Below, in pieces: positions 43,828 to 51,385 of a stretch of DNA of 64,000 bases. The position numbers and the translations under genes were made by a program. Under the pieces are notes generated by a model. That model was not told the origin of the DNA, ran no database searches, and saw only the letters and a list, made by a program, of their open reading frames with translations. How positions within the stretch are numbered: the stretch's first letter is position 1; each line of letters opens with the position of its first letter. Source of the stretch: Rothia uropygialis (GTDB taxonomy: Bacteria > Actinomycetota > Actinomycetes > Actinomycetales > Micrococcaceae); contig NZ_NOIS01000004.1 in assembly GCF_004137765.1 (NCBI RefSeq), positions 248,001 through 312,000 of the forward strand. Reading direction: 5' to 3'.

Positions 43828-44318
43828 GCCGGGGTCTCCTCCTCGTCAAGCTCCGCTGCCGCGGCGGCTGGCCCGACGGTCCGGGCCGCCATAAGGATCC
43901 CGGCTCCGGATGCGATGACGCCGGCGACCACACTGAGCACGGCGTAGCCGATTCCGGCCCAAATGTGACCGGAACCGAGGAGCCCCGTCACGTTCGTGGC
44001 CAACGTGCTGTACGTCGTGAAGCCCCCGAGGATTCCGGTTCCTATCAGGACCCGCGCGATGCGCCGCCTCCCGCCGTCATCTCCTCGACGAGCAAGGGCC
44101 TCCAACACATATCCGAGGAACAACGCTCCGACGACGTTGATCGCGAGGATGGTTCCGAGGGCGCTTCCGGACCCCGGAAAGATCAGTGTCAGCGCATACC
44201 GGAGGCTCGTCCCGATGGCTCCTCCCAGGAACGCGAGGCTCAGGAAGACAGGCTGGAGGTGCACCGGCCGGGATTCTTTCCCGGGCCCGCTGGCGATGAC
44301 ATGGTTACTCTGTGACAC
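43824..44318 (-). CDS. crcB: Fluoride channel CrcB/Fluc, first copy
   Basis: A 164-residue Fluc subunit with four helices. GGAIGTSLRYALT, INVVGALFLGYVLEAL and GFTTYSTLATNVT match the family, including the central Thr/Ser of the pore region. An N-terminal hydrophilic stretch of about 22 residues and a C-terminal Ala/Glu-rich tail make it longer than its partner. The GTG at 44318 has GAGGTG upstream. It is the first gene of the pair and lies behind a very long leader with a consensus-like promoter about 370 bases away. Confidence 0.9.
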   Translation of the reverse strand: MSQSNHVIASGPGKESRPVHLQPVFLSLAFLGGAIGTSLRYALTLIFPGSGSALGTILAINVVGALFLGYVLEALARRGDDGGRRRIARVLIGTGILGGFTTYSTLATNVTGLLGSGHIWAGIGYAVLSVVAGVIASGAGILMAARTVGPAAAAAELDEEETPA

Positions 44319-44524
44319 GTTGATGCACCTCGACGTTGTTCGTGACGGACCATGCTTTCTCTCTGCACGGTCGAAGAATCCTGTCCTCTATCCACGATCG
44401 GATCGAGCTGCCCCGGATCGATGCCGACGCCGATCACGCAGCTGTGCAGACTCATCGCGTCTCACCACCGGCTGTTTTGGCATCGGCCCGTTTGTCGGTG
44501 GGGTCGTTCGAGAATTCATGGGGC

Positions 44525-44580
44525 ACCTACCTTTCAGCTGCGGCATGTCATCGGCAGACATGCCGAATGGACTCAGGTAG
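44525..44580 (-). promoter_or_regulatory. Structured element in the crcB leader
   Basis: On the minus strand an outer stem (CTACCT, 44575-44580, with AGGTAG, 44525-44530) encloses an inner nine-base stem (CGGCATGTC with GACATGCCG, 44541-44549 and 44557-44565) with a seven-base loop. It lies directly before a possible start codon at 44519. It could be a riboregulator or a transcription-pausing structure. Confidence 0.35.
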
Positions 44581-44689
44581 GGACTGTTGTCGCGCCTTCG
44601 AGTCCGAGTGCACCCGATTCGAAGGACAGCGAGGTTGGGCAACGGCGAGCCCCACCGCCGTGACGGAACCTGTCCGTCCAGTGGTTTTC

Positions 44690-44718
44690 AAAATATTCCG
44701 GTCCCCATGACATGTCAA
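44690..44718 (-). promoter_or_regulatory. Strong promoter for the crcB leader transcript
   Basis: On the minus strand a perfect TTGACA (complement of 44713-44718) and TATTTT (complement of 44690-44695) are separated by exactly 17 bases. The predicted transcript start is near 44683, far upstream of crcB. Confidence 0.6.
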
Positions 44719-44762
44719 TGCAGGAGCTTTCCCCTTGCGCGAGCCGCCAGACACGTCTACCG

Positions 44763-44773
44763 TACAACTTGTA
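44763..44773 (+). promoter_or_regulatory. Candidate GntR operator
   Basis: TACAACTTGTA is an 11-base palindrome 50 bases upstream of the gntR start codon. It resembles the TTGTA-type half sites bound by FadR/FCD regulators and suggests autoregulation. Confidence 0.4.
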
Positions 44774-44822
44774 TCTATGTTGCACTCATGTTGATCCGGC
44801 ATGGTAACCGAAGGAACCGAAT

Positions 44823-45503
44823 TTGGCACAGAATGCCTCGCAACGCCGCCCCGAAAAGGCAAGTCCGGCGTCGGCCACACCCGCCAGCGATCTCGTGTAT
44901 CAAGAGGTCAAGGCCCGCATTCTCGACCATCGCCTGGAGGGAGGGGCCCTCATCAGCGAAGGAGAGATCGCAACAGACCTAAAGGTCAGCCGCACACCGG
45001 TGCGGGAAGGCTTTGTGCGCCTCCAAGCCGAGGGTTGGATGACGTTGTACCCCAAACGTGGTGCGCTCATCCGTCAGGCAGGACCGAACGAAGTACGGGA
45101 CGTGATCGAGGCAAGGATCGTGGTCGAGTCCCATGCGGTCGAGTCCATAGCAGCTTCAGACCGCGGTGGGGAAGTTGCGGCCGAATTGAGCGAACTCATC
45201 GGCTACCAGAGCGAGGCCCTGGCGGCCCACAACGACGAGGACTTCGCAAAAATCGACGCGGACTTCCATCAGTGCATCGTGGCTCGGGCAGGCAACAGCC
45301 TTTTCATCGACTTTTTCGAGAACCTCAAGGACCGCCAGCGCCGCATGTCCACCCGGGCGATCTGGAAGTCGAATGAGCAGGCCGAAGCCGTTCTGGCTCA
45401 CCATCGCGAGCTCGTCGAACTCATTGCCCAGGGTGAGTCCGCCCTTTTCCGGCAACGCCTCGGAGCCCATCTCCATGAGATCCACGAGCGCTTCTTGTCC
45501 TGA
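44823..45503 (+). CDS. GntR family (FCD/FadR subgroup) transcriptional regulator
   Basis: A 226-residue regulator. The N-terminal winged helix (YQEVKARILDHRLEGG, then TDLKVSRTPVREGFVRLQAEG) is the GntR signature. The C-terminal FCD domain carries metal-ligand candidates in DADFHQCIVA and HHRELVELI, so it probably binds a carboxylate ligand near a metal ion. The start is TTG at 44823, with AAGGA seven bases upstream. A MFS transporter follows 62 bases downstream on the same strand and is the likely target, with autoregulation through the palindrome upstream. Confidence 0.9.
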   Translation: MAQNASQRRPEKASPASATPASDLVYQEVKARILDHRLEGGALISEGEIATDLKVSRTPVREGFVRLQAEGWMTLYPKRGALIRQAGPNEVRDVIEARIVVESHAVESIAASDRGGEVAAELSELIGYQSEALAAHNDEDFAKIDADFHQCIVARAGNSLFIDFFENLKDRQRRMSTRAIWKSNEQAEAVLAHHRELVELIAQGESALFRQRLGAHLHEIHERFLS

Positions 45504-45565
45504 ATTCCACCACCATCACTTCCCGCGCGCCGTCCGACGTTCGGATTCATCCCGAAAGGAACCTC

Positions 45566-46777
45566 TTGCTTCCTCAGAAGCGCCTCGTCCCACCGTGGTT
45601 ACTCGCCGCAGTATCTCTCTTCGCCGTCGCGTGGGGAGGAAATCAGTTCACTCCTCTGCTCGTGATGTACAAGGACCTCGACGGCCTGACCACGGGTGCA
45701 GTTGATGTCCTTCTCGGGGCGTATGTTCTCGGCATCATCCCTGCCCTTCTCATTGGTGGGCCGCTTTCGGACCGGTACGGGCGACGCCCGCTCATGATCC
45801 CGGCTCCCGCGTTCGCCCTGATCGCCTCGATCCTGTTGGCGGTTGGTTCTGCCTCCCCGACGGTCCTTTTCATCGGACGGATCTTCTCTGGACTCGGGCT
45901 GGGCTTGGGCATGGTGGTCGGCGGGTCGTGGATCAAGGAGCTGTCGGTTGCGCCCTATGATTCCGCAGCGGACCATGCGGCCGGCGCACGCCGAGCCTCG
46001 ATGTCCCTGACGGCAGGGTTCGGTTTGGGAGCCGCTGTGGCCGCGGCCCTCGCACAGTTCGGCCCCATGCCGGCCGAGCTGCCGTATATCGTGCACATGG
46101 CAGTGGCCGTAGCCGGCCTCGTTGCCGTGATGCGCGCCCCTGAAACCCACAGCCGGCAGCTCGAACCGGCCCGGCTCATCGATGATCTGCGCATACCCAC
46201 CGCGAAGCACCGTCGGTTCCTGTGGGTTGTGGTTCCCATGGCGCCTTGGGTCTTCGGATGTGCGGGCAGCGCGTACGCGGTCCTGCCCAGCGTGTTGGGG
46301 ACACGGACCCAGGGGTTCGACATCGGCTTCTCGGGCCTTCTGTGCATGATCGGTTTGGGGTGCGGCCTCGCATTGCAGCAACTCGGCAAGCGATTCGACG
46401 ACGTCGGGTCGGCTCGGGCCATCGTCATAGCCCTCGGGGTCACGGTTCCGGCGATGGTGTGCGCCGCCTGGGCCTCGCACACCGTCAGCCCTTGGCTCGC
46501 GACGTTGGCAGCGGCCCTGCTCGGCAGCTCGTACGGACTGCTACTGGTCTCCGGTCTTCAAGAGGTCCAGCGCATCGCGGGCCCCAAGGATCTCGCCGGA
46601 CTCACCGCGGTCTATTACTCGCTGACCTACCTCGGATTCTTCGTCCCGGCCGCATTGGCAATTCTCAATTCCTGGATCACCTACCAGGTCATGTTCGTCG
46701 GCGGCGGCGCAATCGCGCTGCTGTGTCTGGCCCTGGTGGCGACGTTCTATCGCAAGCATCTTCCCCATACTGCTTGA
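45566..46777 (+). CDS. MFS transporter
   Basis: A 403-residue membrane protein with about twelve helices. Motif A is intact between helices 2 and 3 (GGPLSDRYGRRPLM). Motif C-like glycines occur in helix 4-5 (GLGLGLGMVVGGSW), a feature of the exporter-type MFS branches. The TTG start at 45566 has AAAGGAACC upstream. It is in the same orientation as the FCD regulator and presumably in one operon, suggesting transport of a small organic acid or export of an inhibitory compound. The substrate is unknown. Confidence 0.85.
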   Translation: MLPQKRLVPPWLLAAVSLFAVAWGGNQFTPLLVMYKDLDGLTTGAVDVLLGAYVLGIIPALLIGGPLSDRYGRRPLMIPAPAFALIASILLAVGSASPTVLFIGRIFSGLGLGLGMVVGGSWIKELSVAPYDSAADHAAGARRASMSLTAGFGLGAAVAAALAQFGPMPAELPYIVHMAVAVAGLVAVMRAPETHSRQLEPARLIDDLRIPTAKHRRFLWVVVPMAPWVFGCAGSAYAVLPSVLGTRTQGFDIGFSGLLCMIGLGCGLALQQLGKRFDDVGSARAIVIALGVTVPAMVCAAWASHTVSPWLATLAAALLGSSYGLLLVSGLQEVQRIAGPKDLAGLTAVYYSLTYLGFFVPAALAILNSWITYQVMFVGGGAIALLCLALVATFYRKHLPHTA

Positions 46778-46808
46778 TGCCGCTCCGACGACGATCCCAC
46801 GGCCCGGG

Positions 46809-46871
46809 ACGCACATCGCCGCGTGTACCCGACGACTCACGAATCGTTCGGGTGCACGCGGCGATGTGCGT
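46809..46871. terminator. Very long hairpin between convergent genes
   Basis: Arms of 24 bases (46809-46832 and 46848-46871) pair completely apart from one wobble position and enclose a 15-base loop. It lies between the MFS gene and the convergent dehydrogenase gene and is likely a bidirectional terminator. Confidence 0.7.
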
Positions 46872-46881
46872 ACGAGACGAG

Positions 46882-47832
46882 CTACGCGTTCATCGCATTG
46901 CGATACTCCCCGGCACCACGCAAGGCCTCGAGGTTATGACCGATGAGATCCTCGGGATCAACCGGTCGGCCGCCCGCCGAGTGAGGGGTGATCATGAGGT
47001 TCGGGGCGTCCCACAGTGGGCTGTCCGAACCGAGCGGCTCTTGTGACGCCACGTCAATGGCCGCTCCGGCAATCTGTCCGTCACGCAGAGCGCCGATGAG
47101 CGCGTCTTCGTCGACCGTTGAGCCACGGCCGACGTTGATCACGAATGCGCTGTCCGGCAGCGTCCGCAGAACCGCGGCGTCGAGAGCGTGATTGGTTGCT
47201 TCCGCATTCGGGAGGATCATCACGAGCACATCCGTCCGGGCCAGGAGTTCGTCCTTCTCTTCCGTCGCGACGACGTTGTAACCCTCGCGCTGACCGGTCG
47301 AACGCGCAATGCCCGAGACTTTGGCGCCCAGGGCCGAGTACAAAGGGGCCAGGGTCGAACCGATCGACCCGAAGCCCCAGATCGTGACCTGAGCGCCGAG
47401 AAGTGTCGTGATGGGACCTTCGGGGTGGAGCGGCTGCGGGCCACCCAACTCCGAGGCCCAGTGATGATCCCGATGATGCTCGCCGAGCGTGGGCAAGGAC
47501 CTCACCAGCGCGAGGGTCAAGGCCAACGCGTGCTCGGATACCGTCTTGTCATGCAGCCCGATGCCGGAGCAGATCACCACATCCTCCGGGAAGCCTGCTT
47601 TCTTGACCTTCTCCGGACCCGCCAGGAGCGCCTGAATCAAACGGAGATTCGTCATGCGTCGCGCGGAATCGGCGAGTTGGTCGTCCGTATTGGACCAGAC
47701 CACCATGACCTCGGCGTCGACGTGTTCTTCCGGAATGGGCGATGTGGGATCGTAGACGGCGACGTCGTCGTCCTCCCCCAAAGGCAATTTGCCCTGGTCG
47801 ATCTCGACCGAGGTGGGCAGCAGAATCTTCAC
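46882..47832 (-). CDS. D-isomer-specific 2-hydroxyacid dehydrogenase
   Basis: A 316-residue NAD(P)-dependent dehydrogenase. The central Rossmann motif is WGFGSIGSTLAPLYSALGAKV. The catalytic Arg lies in NVGRGSTVDEDAL, the Glu in ASQEPL, and the His in ITPHSAGGRP, so the Arg-Glu-His set of the family is complete. It reduces 2-keto acids or oxidises D-2-hydroxyacids in the cytoplasm; the substrate is not predictable. The GTG at 47832 has AAGGAG upstream. It is a single gene, with a very long hairpin after it. Confidence 0.9.
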   Translation of the reverse strand: MKILLPTSVEIDQGKLPLGEDDDVAVYDPTSPIPEEHVDAEVMVVWSNTDDQLADSARRMTNLRLIQALLAGPEKVKKAGFPEDVVICSGIGLHDKTVSEHALALTLALVRSLPTLGEHHRDHHWASELGGPQPLHPEGPITTLLGAQVTIWGFGSIGSTLAPLYSALGAKVSGIARSTGQREGYNVVATEEKDELLARTDVLVMILPNAEATNHALDAAVLRTLPDSAFVINVGRGSTVDEDALIGALRDGQIAGAAIDVASQEPLGSDSPLWDAPNLMITPHSAGGRPVDPEDLIGHNLEALRGAGEYRNAMNA

Positions 47833-47898
47833 GGTTTCTCCTTCGGCGGTACGGTGCTCCCAGCTTACGAGACACGGGCCACGGTTCTCACATGGAGC

Positions 47899-48378
47899 TT
47901 AACCCAACGTCCGATGGAGGCGGGCGAGCGAGGTAGCGATACCTCGCCGGTTGCGCGCGAAGGAGCCGTTCAGCCTGAATATCCCTGCCAGAGGTACACC
48001 CAGGAACCTCGCGGGACTTGCATCGAAGGTTTCCCGAACCAGTGTGCCCTCGGCGATGGGTTCCATTTCCCAGGTCCAGGTGTGGCCGGTCGGCATCCTC
48101 CAGGCGAAGGCCCGGTTGGGCTCGGCGCGGGTCACCGTCAGGCTAATGCGATACGGAATTCCGTACAGGCGCATGAACTGGGTGACGCGGTCCCCCGTGC
48201 CGGGACGCTCCGGCCCCGAAACCTGCCGCTGAACCGTTCCTGATCCATCGAGCTCACAGTGACGGAATGGATCCGAAACGAGCGCATAGACGGATTCGGG
48301 AGACGTCTCGGTCAGAACGGTCTCTGCCGCGATGACTTCTGCAGGGCTGTCCAGGAAACGCACGAGGGAATTGCTCAT
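47899..48378 (-). CDS. SRPBCC (START-like) family protein
   Basis: A 159-residue protein of the polyketide cyclase/dehydrase-like SRPBCC superfamily. It has an N-terminal strand-helix segment (SPESVYALVSDPFRHCELDG), repeated beta strands (MPTGHTWTWEMEPIAEGTLVRETFD) and a C-terminal helix, which together form a hydrophobic ligand-binding cavity. No catalytic residues can be assigned. The ATG at 48378 lies seven bases after GAGAAT on the minus strand and may be leaderless; longer in-frame starts up to 48432 exist. It is divergent from the monooxygenase gene. Confidence 0.75.
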   Translation of the reverse strand: MSNSLVRFLDSPAEVIAAETVLTETSPESVYALVSDPFRHCELDGSGTVQRQVSGPERPGTGDRVTQFMRLYGIPYRISLTVTRAEPNRAFAWRMPTGHTWTWEMEPIAEGTLVRETFDASPARFLGVPLAGIFRLNGSFARNRRGIATSLARLHRTLG

Positions 48379-48451
48379 GCAGCCCATTCTCGCATCACCG
48401 GGGTGTGTCACCATGGGTAGTGCAAGCAACACTTACCGTGGAGGTGCCCCG

Positions 48452-48775
48452 TTGATTTCCATCATCGTCAAATTCCAGGTCAAGCCGGAATCCGCAGACT
48501 CATTCACTGACATCACACGCGAATTCACCGAGGCGACTCGGGCCGAGCCCGGCAACAAGTGGTTCGAGTGGTCCCGAAGCGTCGAGAATCCGAACGAGTA
48601 CGTGCTGCTCGAAGCGTTCGACGACGATGCCGCTTCGGATCACGTCAACAGCGACCACTTCAAGAAAGGTTTGGAGTCCATGCGCCCTCACCTCGTGGAG
48701 ACGCCGAAGATTCTTTCCCGCCAGGTCGAAGGAGATGGGTGGGACCGCATGGGCGAATTGCAGATCGACCAGTGA
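48452..48775 (+). CDS. Antibiotic-biosynthesis-monooxygenase-like (putative quinol monooxygenase) protein
   Basis: A 107-residue ABM-domain protein with the ferredoxin-like dimeric alpha-beta-barrel fold. Its sequence (ISIIVKFQVKPESADSF then WFEWSRSVENPNEYVLLEAF and DHVNSDHF) matches the YgiN-like group, members of which oxidise quinols or act in stress. The start is TTG at 48452, chosen because GGAGG lies seven bases upstream and it gives the usual N-terminus; an ATG far upstream is an unlikely alternative. Its stop overlaps the GTG of the Nudix-like gene by four bases, so the two are coupled. Confidence 0.85.
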   Translation: MISIIVKFQVKPESADSFTDITREFTEATRAEPGNKWFEWSRSVENPNEYVLLEAFDDDAASDHVNSDHFKKGLESMRPHLVETPKILSRQVEGDGWDRMGELQIDQ

Positions 48776-49584
48776 ACGACGCCCGTTCGCAGACAGATGA
48801 CCTTCCGCAAGACGCCGGATATGCGCACGGCTCGGTCCAGCTCGCCGTCTCGACCGTGATTCTCGCGATGCGACGCGAGGCGAAAGACGAACCCCACTCG
48901 TTGTGGTTACCGCTGGTCCGGCGTCTGCGGGAGCCTTTCAAAGGCAGATTCGCTCTTCCCGGTGGTCCGCTGTCCCCGGACCTGTCACTGGAGATGTCGG
49001 CGGCGTCGACTCTCAAGAGAGCGACCGGTTTGGTGCCCGGCTACCTCGAACAGCTGTACGCCTTCGGGCGCGTCCATCGGCTGCCCGGCCCGGAGGAGGA
49101 CTACGACGACGTCGAGCCGCCCAGCGAGCGCGTGGTTTCGGTTGTGTACTGGGCGTCGATCCCCACCAACGAGGTTGCCCACTCCCGGGTCCACGAGAAT
49201 ATTCAGTGGATGCGAGCCGACGACCTGCCCCGCTTGGCTTTCGATCACAACGAGATCGTTGATTACGCCTTGTACCGGCTGAAGAATAAGGTCGAGTACT
49301 CACGGATCGCCCACTCGTTCCTCGGCGAGGAATTCACTTTGGCCGAGTTGCGCGAGGTATATGAAGCCATCCTGCGGCGCCCGCTGGATCCGGCGAATTT
49401 CAGACGCCAGATTGCGGCGTCGAAATCCATCATCGACACGGGCAAACGGGTCGAAGGGACCAGGCACCGACCGCCGCGCCTGTTCCGCTACGACCACACT
49501 CAGGCTTTTGCGGATCAGGGGCCCCTCGGCATGTACCGCGCGGCCGCGTACGACGCCGCGATGCGTCAGGATGAGAATCCTTGA
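48772..49584 (+). CDS. NrtR-like protein: degenerate Nudix domain plus winged helix
   Basis: A 270-residue two-domain protein. The N-terminal half has the Nudix fold (VQLAVSTVILAMRRE and RFALPGGPLSPD), but the Nudix box is broken: where REXXEEXG is expected it reads AASTLKRATGL, so hydrolase activity is unlikely. The C-terminal segment FTLAELREVYEAILRRPLDPANFRRQI is the winged helix of NrtR-type repressors, which sense ADP-ribose compounds and control NAD metabolism. I therefore call it a regulator. The GTG overlaps the stop of the monooxygenase gene. No NAD biosynthesis genes are adjacent. Confidence 0.85.
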   Translation: MNDARSQTDDLPQDAGYAHGSVQLAVSTVILAMRREAKDEPHSLWLPLVRRLREPFKGRFALPGGPLSPDLSLEMSAASTLKRATGLVPGYLEQLYAFGRVHRLPGPEEDYDDVEPPSERVVSVVYWASIPTNEVAHSRVHENIQWMRADDLPRLAFDHNEIVDYALYRLKNKVEYSRIAHSFLGEEFTLAELREVYEAILRRPLDPANFRRQIAASKSIIDTGKRVEGTRHRPPRLFRYDHTQAFADQGPLGMYRAAAYDAAMRQDENP

Positions 49585-49789
49585 GGGTGCCCTCCGAGTT
49601 TCACGCTGTGGCCCGTAGCCCGCGGACGCGCAGCGCATGGATGGGTGACGGCGCCCCTTTCTCCGCCGAAGCCGAAAAGCCGATTCCCACTCCTCGATAA
49701 GGCGTATTCCGCCTCGAACACCCTTCCTGATTGACTTCGAATGTGACCCACACCATAGGTCTCATATCGATACTCAATGAGGAGAAGTC

Positions 49790-50635
49790 ATGAGCACACA
49801 GGACACCGCGTCAGGGGATCTCTCAACCGTCGAGGCCGCTCACCGCCATGCGCCCGAAGGACAGCGAGTCGCCATCGTTACGGGATCTGCGCGAGGAATC
49901 GGGGAGAGCATAGCCCAGAGGCTGGGGCGGGACGGACTGCACGTCGTCGTGGCCGACCTGCCTTCCATGCAGGAGGGCATCGATTCGACGGTCGAGTCGA
50001 TCAACTCGGCCGGCGGCACCGCGACGGGCACGACCGTCGATGTTTCCGACGAAGACTCGGTCGCGAATCTCGTTTCCACCGCGGTCAAGGCGGGAGGGCA
50101 TCTGGATGTCTTCGTCGCGAACGCCGGGATCGCCCAGGTGCAGGAACTGCTGGAATACGACGCCGCGGACTTCCAAAAAATTCTGGACGTCAATATCAAA
50201 GGGGTTTTCAACTCGTACCGCCAGGCCGCGCGCCAGATGGTGGACCAGGGACACGGAGGCAAGATCATCGGCGCAGCCTCGATCGTGGCTTTCCGACCGT
50301 TTGCGTACTTGGGACCGTATTCGCTGACCAAATGGGCTGTTCGTGGTCTCACTCAAGCCGCAGCAATGGAGTGGGCCGAACACGGAATCACGGTCAATGC
50401 GTATGGTCCGGGCATCGTCGGGACGGCCATGTGGGACTTGATCGATGAGAAACTCGCGGCCAAACACGGTCAGCAGCGAGGTGAAGCCCTGGCCGAAAAC
50501 GCCCAATCGATCCAGTTGGGCCGCGTTTCCGTTCCCGACGACATCGCCCGCCTCGTCTCATACCTCGCTGGAGAGGACTCTGACTACATAACCGGGCAGA
50601 CGATGCTGGTGGATGGCGGTATCCAATTCAGCTAA
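49790..50635 (+). CDS. Short-chain dehydrogenase, acetoin/diacetyl reductase-like
   Basis: A 281-residue classical SDR. The cofactor motif TGSARGIGES begins near residue 31, the structural NAG motif is in VANAGIAQVQ, and the catalytic Ser-Tyr-Lys set is Ser in GAASIVAF, Tyr177 and Lys181 in YSLTK. The C-terminal ITGQTMLVDGGIQFS is standard. Resemblance to ButA/BudC suggests acetoin or 2,3-butanediol as substrate. The N-terminus carries an extra stretch of about 20 residues. GAGGAGAAG precedes the ATG. It is a single gene followed by a strong hairpin. Confidence 0.88.
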   Translation: MSTQDTASGDLSTVEAAHRHAPEGQRVAIVTGSARGIGESIAQRLGRDGLHVVVADLPSMQEGIDSTVESINSAGGTATGTTVDVSDEDSVANLVSTAVKAGGHLDVFVANAGIAQVQELLEYDAADFQKILDVNIKGVFNSYRQAARQMVDQGHGGKIIGAASIVAFRPFAYLGPYSLTKWAVRGLTQAAAMEWAEHGITVNAYGPGIVGTAMWDLIDEKLAAKHGQQRGEALAENAQSIQLGRVSVPDDIARLVSYLAGEDSDYITGQTMLVDGGIQFS

Positions 50636-50673
50636 GGACTGGCAACTCCGGTCTCCGGACTGCGGGCCGTCAA

Positions 50674-50711
50674 CAACGGCCCCGATTGACCAGTGTCAAT
50701 CGGGGCCGTTG
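50674..50711. terminator. Strong hairpin terminator between convergent genes
   Basis: Seventeen-base perfect arms (50674-50690 and 50695-50711) enclose a four-base loop. It lies between the SDR and the convergent flavin-binding stress protein gene. There is no long T-run. Confidence 0.7.
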
Positions 50712-50751
50712 TGGCGATCGGAGAAGCGGGCCACAGGGCCGCCGGCGCCCC

Positions 50752-51234
50752 TTAGAGCTCGACGGTATCGCTTCCGCCCGCGGGTCGGTCACCGGTGAAC
50801 TTCGACTTCACGATCTGAGCCAGAGAGGCGACCTTGCCGCCGGGCTGTCCCCAGAACTGAGCGGATTCGCCCACGAAGCGCATCAGACCCAAGTTCGGGT
50901 CTTCCTTGCCGCCCTCGAACCAAGCAGCGGCACCGTCATTCCAAAGCTGGTCGATCTTTTCCTTGTTGGCGTTCTCGAACTCGACGTGCCCGGAAACCGA
51001 AAGCCAGGATCCGACCTCGGCGAAGGCGAGGTTTACCTCGGAGGTCTTCATGAGGTCGTCGGCCAAGTCGCCGTGGAGGCCGATGAAGAACCAGGCCTCG
51101 GCATCGTCGGTGACTTCCTGCGGAGTCATCGGGTGGGAGTGGAGTTTGCCGTCATCCTTGGAGACGGAGGTCAGCATGACGAAACGCTCGCTGCGCATGA
51201 TCTCGACGATCTTTTCCTGAGTTAGGTCAGACAT
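50752..51234 (-). CDS. Pyridoxamine 5'-phosphate oxidase-like general stress protein
   Basis: A 160-residue split-barrel flavin-binding protein of the PNPOx-like superfamily. The segments RFVMLTSVSKDDGKLHSHPMTPQEV and WLSVSGHVEF resemble general stress protein 26-type proteins that bind FMN, FAD or F420. It lacks the full pyridoxamine-phosphate-oxidase active site, so a stress or F420-linked reductase role is more likely. AAAGGA precedes the ATG at 51234. It is a single gene, on the same strand as but separate from the aldehyde dehydrogenase upstream. Confidence 0.88.
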   Translation of the reverse strand: MSDLTQEKIVEIMRSERFVMLTSVSKDDGKLHSHPMTPQEVTDDAEAWFFIGLHGDLADDLMKTSEVNLAFAEVGSWLSVSGHVEFENANKEKIDQLWNDGAAAWFEGGKEDPNLGLMRFVGESAQFWGQPGGKVASLAQIVKSKFTGDRPAGGSDTVEL

Positions 51235-51385
51235 TGCGGTTCCTTTCAATCGTGAAATGCGGCGCGTTGGCTCTGCCCCTATCATCGTCCGTCCCGACCC
51301 CGTCTGGCCAGAGCCGTCCAATCCTTTTGCTCACAGTGGAACCCCTTCCGCCTCCCCTGCCTTGAGTTCGGCCCCCGCGCCGCGT

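Larger units (their letters stand above)
44319..44822. other. Long leader of the crcB operon and gntR promoter region
   Basis: This 504-base stretch has no well-supported gene. On the minus strand a strong promoter (44690-44718) would give a crcB leader of about 365 bases. The leader contains a stable hairpin (44541-44565) within a larger stem and a 43-codon frame (44388-44519) with an AAGGTAGG site, which is of doubtful coding status. The right end holds the gntR promoter and a palindrome at 44763-44773. I could not match the leader to the fluoride riboswitch consensus by eye. Confidence 0.45.

Noticed and set aside
44388-44519. 43-codon leader gene before crcB
   Set aside because: It has a ribosome-binding-site-like sequence but a highly basic, low-information protein and overlaps other open frames; kept only as part of the leader finding.
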